Source: Chryseobacterium pennae (lineage in GTDB: Bacteria > Bacteroidota > Bacteroidia > Flavobacteriales > Weeksellaceae). Taken from it: a stretch of DNA of 64,000 nucleotides. The notes below the pieces were generated by a model, which did no database searches, was not told the DNA's origin, and was given only the letters and a program-made list of their open reading frames with translations. Below are positions 17,338 to 23,798 of this stretch, piece after piece. Where the stretch lies: the NCBI RefSeq assembly GCF_003385515.1, contig NZ_QNVT01000001.1, positions 310,001-374,000 of the forward strand, given 5' to 3'. The position numbers and the translations under genes are program-made. The stretch's first letter is position 1, and every line of letters starts with the position of its first letter.

Positions 17338-18375
17338 ATGAAAAAGACAACCATTCTTTCTTTGGACGGAGGCGGAATAAGGGGAATTATCACCTGTATT
17401 ATTCTGCGTTACATAGAAGAACAGCTTCAGTATTATGATAAGCCGGGTGCCAAACTTGGAGATTATTTTGATCTGGTGGCAGGCAGCAGTACAGGAGGGC
17501 TGATTGCTTCTATTATTCTATGTCCTGATGAAGTCCGTAAAGCAAAGTATTCCATCCAAAAAGGATTGGAACTGTATGCTGAAAAGGGCGGTGATATCTT
17601 CCAGGTTTCCTTTTGGGAAAAGCTAATTAATCCATTTGGATTATTGAATGAAAGGATTTCTCAGGAAGCCCTTGAGAAAAACCTCAATGACTTTTTTGGA
17701 AATTTAGAATTAAAGGAATTGATAAAACCATGTTTAATAACAAGTTATGATATAGAAAACAGAAGAGCCAAGCTTTTCAATTCATGTGAAGCTCATCTCA
17801 GCACAGATAATTTTTATGTAAAAGACGTCTGTAGAGCCACTTCTGCAGCCCCTACCTATTTCAGCCCTGTACAGATCAAATCAATGTACGGTCAGATCTT
17901 CAGCCTGATTGACGGTGGCATGTTTGCGAATAATCCCGCTTTATGTGCTTATGCAGAAGCCCGAAAAATACCTTTTGCGGAAGTTTTAAAGAATCATCAG
18001 AAAGCCAATCATCCCGGAGTAAATGATATGATCATTATCTCCATCGGAACCGGAATTGAAGCGAGACCGTATTCTTTTAATAAACTGGAAAAGGCAGGAA
18101 AAATAGGCTGGGTAAACCCAATCATTGACATTTTAATGTCTGCCAATGCAGAAACTGTGGATTATCAGCTTTCTCAAATGTTTCAGACATTAGGACTGAG
18201 AAATCAGAAAAATTATTACCGTCTGAATCCATCACTGAAAAATGCTTCTCCGGCAATGGATAATGTAAGGCGGTCTAATATTGAAAATCTGATACAGGCC
18301 GGATTAAGCTATATTGATGATAACAGAGAAACCCTGAACCAGATCGTTCAGAAACTCATCAAAAATAAAATATAA
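17338..18375 (+). CDS. Patatin-like phospholipase (CapV-like)
   Basis: A 345-residue lipid acyl hydrolase. It has the oxyanion-hole loop DGGGIRG (10-16), the nucleophile elbow GSSTGG (Ser51) and the catalytic Asp192 in DGGMFANNP, in the order expected for a Ser-Asp dyad. No signal peptide, so it acts from the cytoplasm, most likely on the inner membrane. The 'K-x-x-x-I-L-S-L-D-G-G-G-I-R-G' opening and overall length resemble CapV, the phospholipase effector of some CBASS defence systems, but no cyclase or sensor gene is nearby. It carries its own operator copy. Activity is likely; a defence or lysis role is inferred from context. Confidence 0.88.
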   Translation: MKKTTILSLDGGGIRGIITCIILRYIEEQLQYYDKPGAKLGDYFDLVAGSSTGGLIASIILCPDEVRKAKYSIQKGLELYAEKGGDIFQVSFWEKLINPFGLLNERISQEALEKNLNDFFGNLELKELIKPCLITSYDIENRRAKLFNSCEAHLSTDNFYVKDVCRATSAAPTYFSPVQIKSMYGQIFSLIDGGMFANNPALCAYAEARKIPFAEVLKNHQKANHPGVNDMIIISIGTGIEARPYSFNKLEKAGKIGWVNPIIDILMSANAETVDYQLSQMFQTLGLRNQKNYYRLNPSLKNASPAMDNVRRSNIENLIQAGLSYIDDNRETLNQIVQKLIKNKI

Positions 18376-18449
18376 GCTTTTAACCTTATAATCTCCCAAT
18401 ATAAGCTCTGAAAATTATATTTCGAAAATTAAAAATCATTTTTTAAACA

Positions 18450-18483
18450 CGTCAAGTTTTGTCGCTTTGCCCCACTACCTTTG
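18450..18483 (+). promoter_or_regulatory. Composite operator-promoter, site 4 (acidic protein)
   Basis: CGTCA-AGTTT-TGTCG (18450-18464), 11 bases, then TACCTTTG (18476-18483). Transcription would begin near 18490, which excludes any start codon before that. Confidence 0.75.
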
Positions 18484-18527
18484 GAATATCAAAAGACACA
18501 AGACAACTATCAACAAAAACTTAAAAA

Positions 18528-18580
18528 CGCCTTTGAATTCATCATTCACCTATGCTGAACAGCCAAAAGTATGTTCAGAA
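18528..18580 (+). repeat. Duplicated leader segment, copy A
   Basis: CCTTTGAATTCATCATTCAC and the following 30 bases, with ATGCTG..CAGCCA..ATGTTC..AATA, resemble 18871-18925 downstream of site 5. Both lie about 40 bases past a TACCTTTG box. Confidence 0.6.
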
Positions 18581-18610
18581 TACAAACAACACCCAATCAC
18601 AACACAAAAC

Positions 18611-18781
18611 ATGGAAACACCTAATCACAATACAGATATACTCTTCGATGAAGACCTCTACACCGTGGAATGGAGTGACATCGAAAATGCAGAGATAGAC
18701 TATGAAAACTATCTCAACGACATTGAAAATTTCTTTAGGGAAGATTTTGAAGAAGACATTCTTGAAGAAGATGTCTTATAA
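18611..18781 (+). CDS. Very acidic 56-residue protein
   Basis: Begins METPNHNTDILFDEDLYTVE. Of 56 residues, 21 are Asp or Glu and only one is Arg or Lys, and the C-terminal end is almost continuously acidic (REDFEEDILEEDVL). Such composition is seen in DNA-mimic and inhibitor proteins, but I recognise no family. The start at 18611 is the only in-frame ATG after the mapped promoter (leader about 120 bases). An overlapping 48-codon frame from 18552 is an alternative, but does not reach the acidic C-terminal half. It shares the operator with the peptidase, phospholipase and regulator. Confidence 0.5.
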   Translation: METPNHNTDILFDEDLYTVEWSDIENAEIDYENYLNDIENFFREDFEEDILEEDVL

Positions 18782-18798
18782 ATAAAAACTTTAAAACA

Positions 18799-18832
18799 TG
18801 ACAAGTTCTGATGCTGTCCACCATTACCTTTG
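18799..18832 (+). promoter_or_regulatory. Composite operator-promoter, site 5 (short transcript)
   Basis: TGACA-AGTTC-TGATG (18799-18813), 11 bases, then TACCTTTG (18825-18832). This is the most degenerate operator copy, yet spacing and -7 box are kept. Confidence 0.65.
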
Positions 18833-18870
18833 ATATCCTTATCATACACAGTCTCATTAAACATTTCCAA

Positions 18871-18925
18871 CACCTTTGAATTCACCATTCACAAAATGTT
18901 GGGCAGCCAGAACGATGTCTGAAAA
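18871..18925 (+). repeat. Duplicated leader segment, copy B
   Basis: CCTTTGAATTCACCATTCAC and the next 30 bases match the site 4 leader at 18528-18580, with scattered differences. Confidence 0.6.
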
Positions 18926-19026
18926 TATATTACAGTGGAAATTTGGCCTGCGACCACTAAAAACAGGGCCAAAGATTCTGAAGTGATCTTATAAAGCTTC
19001 AAACCAATCACCATCTTTTATATTTT

Positions 19027-19060
19027 ATAAGCCACAGTATTTCTGTGGCTTATTATTTTT
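19027..19060 (+). terminator. Terminator of the short transcript
   Basis: ATAAGCCACAG (19027-19037) pairs perfectly with CTGTGGCTTAT (19043-19053), with a TATTT loop and a following T-rich run. Confidence 0.85.
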
Positions 19061-19156
19061 CTTAACTTCCAACAAAAAACAAGTATTAATTGTGCATAAG
19101 ATTTGCCCTAAAGATTTTTTATCTGATAGGAAATAATTTTTAATCATCTTAGTAAT

Positions 19157-19569
19157 ATGAAATATTTTGGATTTATAAGAGAACATGACGATTACCCTAT
19201 CTCAGAGCGCATTCACGAATTAATTTCCAGCACAGCTTCTATAGATAATAATAAAGATAAAGTATTGCCCTATTTACAAAGGGAAATTATGGCAGTTCCT
19301 TTAATGGGATGTGTTGAAAATGCAAAAGATCCTTTATTTGGAACGGACAATATTATAATGATGAAAGTTTTATCACATATAATATGATCTATACAGATGG
19401 AATATGGCTATGGCCACAATACATCATTGAATATATAAAAAAATATCCCCATATAAAGCTTAACCCTGAATTGGTAAAACATGTTTTAAGCTATAAGAGG
19501 GCCCTTCATATAACTGAAGAAGAATCTCTAAAAATTGAGCAAAACTTTTTACAGGAGTTTTGGAAATAG
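19157..19569 (+). pseudogene. Frameshifted immunity-like gene
   Basis: The frame opening MKYFGFIREHDDYP at 19157 runs well to GTDN at about 19351, then drifts. The +1 neighbouring frame supplies YYNDESFITYNMIYTDGIWL and continues to 19569. Joining them through a missing base at about 19349-19351 gives one protein of about 137 residues with a 'Y-T-D-G-x-W-x-W-P-x-Y' block, as seen in small cytoplasmic immunity-like proteins near polymorphic-toxin loci. Either a real one-base deletion or a sequencing error. The family is not named with confidence. Confidence 0.6.
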
Positions 19570-19577
19570 CACAGATT

Positions 19578-20063
19578 ATGATGACTATAGAATATTTGAA
19601 GAAGCTCCAGGCAACACCTAAAATCGGAATCTGGAAAATAAGAGGTGTATCGGAAAATGAGATAAAAAAAGTGGAAAAAAAGTTCAATATACAGTTTCCA
19701 TTGGCTTATTCTGAATTTCTTTTCTTAGCCGGTGAATCATGTGGAGCATTGCCTATAATGGATACTGCTGATCTCGAAACTATTTCTTCAGACTGGCACT
19801 ATGAAATCATGCAGGAGGAAATCAGGGAAACAGGGTTACATCATACACTAACACGTCCTTTTTGGCTCTTTGCAGAAAGCAATGGATGTGAGCAATTTTA
19901 TTTTTTTTATTTAGATGAAGGAAATAATCCAACCGTGTATCTGGCAGACTACTCGATAACTGATGATAATAAAAAAGATATTAAATCTTTAAAGGTAAAC
20001 TTCAGTACTTTTATTGAAAAAAAGATAGATACTGCCTTTAAAAGATTAAAAGAGGAAAGCTAA
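19578..20063 (+). CDS. SMI1/KNR4 (SUKH) family protein
   Basis: A 161-residue protein starting at ATG 19578 or 19581. It carries the SUKH pattern: 'G-V-S-E-N-E-I-K-K-V-E-K-K-F-N-I-Q-F-P-L-A-Y-S-E-F-L' (about 25-50) with the usual 'P-x-x-Y-x-x-F-L-x-x-x-G' ending, then a F-W-L-F-A-E-S-N-G-C-E block and D-x-Y-x-x-T-F. Many SUKH proteins are immunity proteins against contact-dependent toxins, and here it sits between two other small immunity-like genes with no toxin gene beside them. A longer reading from a TTG overlapping the preceding frame is less likely. Role inferred. Confidence 0.75.
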   Translation: MMTIEYLKKLQATPKIGIWKIRGVSENEIKKVEKKFNIQFPLAYSEFLFLAGESCGALPIMDTADLETISSDWHYEIMQEEIRETGLHHTLTRPFWLFAESNGCEQFYFFYLDEGNNPTVYLADYSITDDNKKDIKSLKVNFSTFIEKKIDTAFKRLKEES

Positions 20064-20078
20064 AAATAATTGACAATA

Positions 20079-20369
20079 ATGAGCATTGATAAAGAAAAAG
20101 CATTAGAAATCGTTAAGCAATATTTACAGGATCGCAAGAGAGAATATATTTCTATTGATGAAAAAGATCAGATTCGTTATGAAGAACAAAAAAGGATTAA
20201 TTATGGAAAATATGAAGATACTATAAGGAATATTTTTGTAGTAACTTATTATCTTGAGGGATATTATGAACCTATTCCTCAATTTGTTATTGTAGATACT
20301 GAGACAGGAGAAGTACACTGTACCTACACAAAGCATGGCTATGCTGAGGAATGGGAAGATGAACTGTAA
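20079..20369 (+). CDS. Small immunity-like hypothetical protein
   Basis: A 96-residue soluble protein beginning MSIDKEKALEIVKQYLQDRK. After a helical, charged N-terminal half it has a beta-rich part with Y-L-E-G-Y-Y-E-P-I-P-Q-F-V-I-V-D-T-E-T-G-E-V, the usual 'V-D-x-x-T-G-x-V' turn of several immunity-protein folds. I recognise no named family. It starts 15 bases after the SUKH gene stop and probably shares its transcript. The ATG at 20079 is preferred to a TTG at 20070. Confidence 0.65.
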   Translation: MSIDKEKALEIVKQYLQDRKREYISIDEKDQIRYEEQKRINYGKYEDTIRNIFVVTYYLEGYYEPIPQFVIVDTETGEVHCTYTKHGYAEEWEDEL

Positions 20370-20440
20370 AAACGATTTAAATGCCAGAATATACAATGAT
20401 ATTAATTTTTAATATTCCTTCTTCATAATAAAATAAAACA

Positions 20441-20474
20441 CGACACGTTTTGTCGCATTAAGCTCATATATTTG
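20441..20474 (+). promoter_or_regulatory. Composite operator-promoter, site 6 (WYL regulator)
   Basis: CGACA-CGTTT-TGTCG (20441-20455) is a perfect 5+5 palindrome; 11 bases follow, then TATATTTG (20467-20474). The regulator ATG at 20492 is 17 bases further on. This is the cleanest operator copy and lies in front of the candidate binding protein. Confidence 0.8.
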
Positions 20475-20491
20475 TGGTACAAAATTTTACC

Positions 20492-21412
20492 ATGAAGAAA
20501 GATTTTTATCTGACAAGATATGCGTTAATCATTAAAAGATTAGAAAGTTCTCCGGCAACCTATTCTCAGCTGGAGGACTATCTTTTAAATTCTTTTGAAT
20601 TCCAGGATGCGGGGATCAAAAGCTACTCTATCCGTACCTTGCAGAGAGATATCCGTGAGATCTCCGATCTTTTCAACCTTTCTATTCACAACAAGAAAAA
20701 AGGAGACAACCGGTATTATATAGAGAGTCGCCCGATCATGGAAGTAGATGAATACAACCAAAAACTGCTGGAATCTTTCCAGGTAAGCAATGCCCTGAAT
20801 CTTCATCCGGATTTTTCAGATTTTATCTTCTTTGAAAGCCGCAAGCCAACCGGCGTTGAGCATTTTTATGATCTGTTCTTTGCCATCCGCAACAAAAGGG
20901 TAGTAACTTTTGAACATTACAATTATAAAAACAAATTAATGACCTCCAGAAAGGTTCACCCTTTAGCTTTAAAAGAGTCTAAAGACAGATGGTACCTCAT
21001 CGCGATCGATACCAAAGACAAAGCTTTAAAATCATTTGGATTAGACAGAATCAATTATCTGGATGTGACAAAGAACCAGTTCAGAGAAAAATATAAATAT
21101 AATTTCAGAGAGCACTTTAAAAATGCCTTTGGAGTGATGAATCTTACAGAGCAAAAGCCTGAAAAAATCACATTAAAATGCAGCCGTCATCAGGGAGAAT
21201 ACATCAGAAGTTTTCCGCTTCATCAGTCACAGAAAGAGACCAAAGAAACACCGGAAGAGATTTATTTTGAGTTTTTCCTTCACCCTACTTATGACTTTAT
21301 GCAGGAGATTTTATCATATGGAAAAGAAGTAACTGTCTTAGAACCGAAATGTTTAGTTGATGACATACGCAACCATCTTCAGGAATCATTAAACCGATAT
21401 TTTGAAAGCTAA
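20492..21412 (+). CDS. WYL-domain transcriptional regulator
   Basis: A 306-residue regulator. An N-terminal winged-helix region (about 5-80) has the typical SIRTLQRDIREI recognition segment (46-57). A WYL domain follows (about 125-205), with the motif Trp167-Tyr168-Leu169 in KDRWYLIAID and a conserved 'V-H-P-L-A-L' strand, then a C-terminal WCX-like extension. WYL proteins sense nucleic-acid or nucleotide ligands and often repress defence or DNA-damage genes (for example BrxR, CapW, DriD). The gene starts 17 bases after a perfect copy of the palindrome found five more times upstream, so autoregulation is likely. A GTG inside the -7 box is not a credible start. Confidence 0.9.
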   Translation: MKKDFYLTRYALIIKRLESSPATYSQLEDYLLNSFEFQDAGIKSYSIRTLQRDIREISDLFNLSIHNKKKGDNRYYIESRPIMEVDEYNQKLLESFQVSNALNLHPDFSDFIFFESRKPTGVEHFYDLFFAIRNKRVVTFEHYNYKNKLMTSRKVHPLALKESKDRWYLIAIDTKDKALKSFGLDRINYLDVTKNQFREKYKYNFREHFKNAFGVMNLTEQKPEKITLKCSRHQGEYIRSFPLHQSQKETKETPEEIYFEFFLHPTYDFMQEILSYGKEVTVLEPKCLVDDIRNHLQESLNRYFES

Positions 21413-21455
21413 TAGATCTCATATTTTTTAATTATATTTACATAAACATCCTCTA

Positions 21456-22082
21456 TTGAGAACTTTATTCATTTGCATATTTTGTACTATTTCTTCATTT
21501 TGCTTATCACAGCAGAAAGAAGAATTCCGATTGGTAAAAAACTATTACAATCAGCACAGAGGGATGCTGAATAATGAATTCAAGAAGAAGTTCGATGCTG
21601 AATCCAATATCCTCAAAAAGGATGCAATTAAAGGAGATTTTCTCTTTTTCATGAAAAAGATGGACAGTATTGAAAACACAGCCTTAATCGGAGCACTTCT
21701 GAGAGTAAGGAATATTGAGGATCTTCAGACTTTAAAATCAAATGAAGGAAACTCCAGAGATCTTAGTGATAAAGCTACCCAGGCAGAAAAGACTGCTGAT
21801 TATCCCGGAGGAATCAATACTCTGAGACAGGAAGTTGCAGATCTGCTGTATGTAGACGGCGTTCATTCTGAATTAAAAACAGTAAAAACAGATGTTGCCT
21901 TTATTGTGGAAAAAGATGGAAGCATCAGCAATGTTCATGCACAGGGTGATAATTTCACTTTCAACAGGCAAGCTGAAATTGCTCTCTACTCTATTTCTGA
22001 GAAATTTTCTCCCGCCCTTGTCAAAGGTGATCCGGCAAGATTCCGTTTCAGAATTCCTCTAACTTTAACGATGGTGGACTAA
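21456..22082 (+). CDS. Secreted protein with TonB C-terminal-like domain (paralog 1)
   Basis: A 208-residue protein with a signal peptide (RTLFICIFCTISSFCLSQQ). No ATG exists before the signal, so a TTG start at 21456 is used. The mature region has a charged coil and, from about 118, a segment of 'Y-P-G-G-I-N-T-L-R-Q-E-V-A-D' followed by V-A-F-I-V-E-K-D-G-S-I-S and F-N-R-Q-A-E-I-A, the pattern of a TonB/energy-transducer C-terminal domain without a membrane anchor. It overlaps the next gene by one base (TAATG), and both are similar, indicating a duplication and translational coupling. The role is unknown. Confidence 0.75.
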   Translation: MRTLFICIFCTISSFCLSQQKEEFRLVKNYYNQHRGMLNNEFKKKFDAESNILKKDAIKGDFLFFMKKMDSIENTALIGALLRVRNIEDLQTLKSNEGNSRDLSDKATQAEKTADYPGGINTLRQEVADLLYVDGVHSELKTVKTDVAFIVEKDGSISNVHAQGDNFTFNRQAEIALYSISEKFSPALVKGDPARFRFRIPLTLTMVD

Positions 22083-22681
22083 TGAAGAAATATTACGTCC
22101 TGTTTCTATTTTTTTCTCTTAATTTTTACTTCTCACAGCAAGCAGAAAGGCTTAAGCTTGTTAAGGAAAAATATGATGCTGAAATTCAGAAAATAAATAA
22201 TAAGTATACTGATGATATCGCAGAAGCTCCTTTAAGAAAGCACGCTAAAATTACATTGAAAAAAGACAGTGATATAGGAACATTAGAGCTTAAAAGGAAT
22301 AACGAATACCTGGAAGAACTGGAAAAAATAAAATCTGGTTATATCTTGGAGGACTTCCAGCTAAAAACCGATATGAAAGATACCGAAGAAGACAAATCTC
22401 CAAAATATCCTGATGGTATAGAAGCTTTAAAAAAAGAAATTGCTGAAAACTTAAATACAAACCTGGTTAGGGGAAAAGGAATCATTCAAAGCCGTGTAGT
22501 CTTCATTATAGATCTAGATGGAAGCATCATGACAGCAAAGGCCTTCGGGGAAAATGAAAGTTTCAATAAGCAGGCTGAGCTTGCAATATTACTGATTAAA
22601 AAAAAGTGGGAACCTGCTAAAAAAAACAATCAGCCCTATAGAGCTCGGCTACGCGTTCCTCTAACTTTAAATTTTGATTAA
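22082..22681 (+). CDS. Secreted protein with TonB C-terminal-like domain (paralog 2)
   Basis: A 199-residue protein, paralogous to the preceding gene over its whole length: the signal peptide (KKYYVLFLFFSLNFYFSQQ), the charged middle part, and the C-terminal Y-P-D-G-I-E-A-L-K-K-E-I block with V-V-F-I-I-D-L-D-G-S-I and F-N-K-Q-A-E-L-A. Its ATG shares a base with the stop of paralog 1, and its stop is directly followed by the tadA ATG. It probably acts in the periplasm; no partner is visible. Confidence 0.75.
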   Translation: MKKYYVLFLFFSLNFYFSQQAERLKLVKEKYDAEIQKINNKYTDDIAEAPLRKHAKITLKKDSDIGTLELKRNNEYLEELEKIKSGYILEDFQLKTDMKDTEEDKSPKYPDGIEALKKEIAENLNTNLVRGKGIIQSRVVFIIDLDGSIMTAKAFGENESFNKQAELAILLIKKKWEPAKKNNQPYRARLRVPLTLNFD

Positions 22682-23113
22682 ATGTTTACAGACGAATATT
22701 ATATGAAAATGGCTCTGCAGGAAGCAGAAGCCGCTTTGGAACAGGATGAAGTCCCTATCGGATGTGTTGTAGTTTCCAATAATCGTATCATTGCAAGAGC
22801 CCATAATCTCACCGAAACATTAAACGATGTCACAGCCCATGCAGAAATGCAGGCTATAACCTCTGCAGCTAACTTTTTAGGAGGTAAATATTTAAAAGAC
22901 TGTACGCTCTACGTTACGATGGAACCATGTGTGATGTGTTCAGGAGCCTTATCTTGGTCTCAGGTATCCAAAGTAGTAATTGGAGCCAGGGATGAACAAA
23001 GAGGTTTTATTAACAAACACCTTACCCTACATCCAAAAACAGAGATTATCACAGGTATTATGGAAAACGAATGTTCTTCTATTGTTAAAGACTTTTTTAA
23101 AAGCAAAAGGTAG
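22682..23113 (+). CDS. tadA: tRNA(adenine34) deaminase
   Basis: Deaminates A34 to inosine in tRNA-Arg(ACG), allowing wobble decoding. The zinc-dependent deaminase motifs are HAE (His53, Glu55) and PCVMC (Cys83, Cys86). The length (143) is that of the family. Its ATG follows the stop of the upstream paralog without a gap, suggesting it is translated from the same message. A terminator lies about 30 bases downstream. The assignment is secure. Confidence 0.94.
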   Translation: MFTDEYYMKMALQEAEAALEQDEVPIGCVVVSNNRIIARAHNLTETLNDVTAHAEMQAITSAANFLGGKYLKDCTLYVTMEPCVMCSGALSWSQVSKVVIGARDEQRGFINKHLTLHPKTEIITGIMENECSSIVKDFFKSKR

Positions 23114-23145
23114 ATTTTTCTTTAAGAGCCTTTTTGACAAACATA

Positions 23146-23182
23146 AAAAATCAGAGAATATTGAATGTTCTCTGATTTTTAT
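23146..23182 (+). terminator. Terminator of the tadA operon
   Basis: AAAAATCAGAGAA (23146-23158) pairs with TTCTCTGATTTTT (23168-23180) around a 9-base loop. It could also end the minus-strand gene that stops at 23203. Confidence 0.85.
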
Positions 23183-23202
23183 TTTATAAAGAATGATCCC
23201 GA

Positions 23203-23739
23203 TTAATCTTTAAAGACAGAATACATTGCAAGGTCAAAATATTCTTCATCTTTCTTGGCATGCTGTTTCAAAATTGCCTCCTGCTCCATTCCTATTTTCT
23301 CCATAATCTTTCCGGAAGCAGGATTGTGAAGCAAATGAGTAGCATAAATTTTATTAAAACCTAAGTCTTTAAATCCGAATTTCACAATGGCTCTTGCTGC
23401 TTCAGTAACATATCCTTTATTCCAGTAAGGAATTCCTATCCAATACCCTAGTTCTGCTATATCGTCATCCCTATCATGAAGACCAATGGCTCCGATAAGC
23501 TGCTCTTCTTTATTTCGGATTCCGAACGTAAAGCCAGTTTTTTCTTCAAAAGCTTCTCTGGACATTTTCACCCACATCTTACCATCATTTTCCGTGTAAG
23601 GATAAGGAATATTAGAAGTAAGATCCGAATAAATCCTGTGTTTAAGAAATTCAACAATAAAAGGAATATCCTTCTCTTCCAATTGGGAAAGGATCAGTCT
23701 TTCGGTTTCAATTCTTGGAAATTCTTTTAATTCTTTCAT
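23203..23739 (-). CDS. GNAT acetyltransferase, RimJ/RimL-like
   Basis: A 178-residue GNAT-fold enzyme. It begins 'I-E-T-E-R-L-I-L-S-Q-L' as in the RimJ/RimL subgroup (about 10-20), then has 'Y-T-E-N-D-G-K-M-W', the strand 'E-L-G-Y-W-I-G-I-P-Y-W-N-K-G-Y-V-T-E-A' (acetyl-CoA region, about 92-110) and N-P-A-S-G-K-I-M-E-K-I-G near the C-terminus. It transfers an acetyl group from acetyl-CoA to an unidentified amine, possibly a protein N-terminus or ribosomal protein. The specific substrate is unknown. Confidence 0.85.
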   Translation of the reverse strand: MKELKEFPRIETERLILSQLEEKDIPFIVEFLKHRIYSDLTSNIPYPYTENDGKMWVKMSREAFEEKTGFTFGIRNKEEQLIGAIGLHDRDDDIAELGYWIGIPYWNKGYVTEAARAIVKFGFKDLGFNKIYATHLLHNPASGKIMEKIGMEQEAILKQHAKKDEEYFDLAMYSVFKD

Positions 23740-23798
23740 TTTATTCGTGGTTAAATTGGGTAATAGAGCTGAGGTTTAGCCCAAAAGCTTTGGATGAT

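Larger units (their letters stand above)
18839..19060 (+). ncRNA. Predicted short transcript between site 5 and a terminator
   Basis: This stretch (about 220 bases) runs from the expected start after the site 5 -7 box to a strong terminator. It holds no long ORF. The start copies the leader of the acidic-protein gene (18871-18925). Two tiny frames exist: an 8-codon frame at 18896 and a 23-codon frame at 18915-18986 encoding a basic peptide beginning MSENILQWKFGLRPL. It may be a small RNA, a small-peptide message, or a decayed duplicate of the site 4 unit. The rest of the 18782-19156 gap holds nothing else I can identify. Confidence 0.45.

Noticed and set aside
18552..18698. 48-codon frame overlapping the acidic gene as the real product
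   Set aside because: It ends before the clearly structured acidic C-terminal part, and its composition is unremarkable; kept only as an alternative.
20474..20491. GTG start for the WYL regulator
   Set aside because: The G is the last base of the -7 box; the ATG at 20492 is the first usable start.
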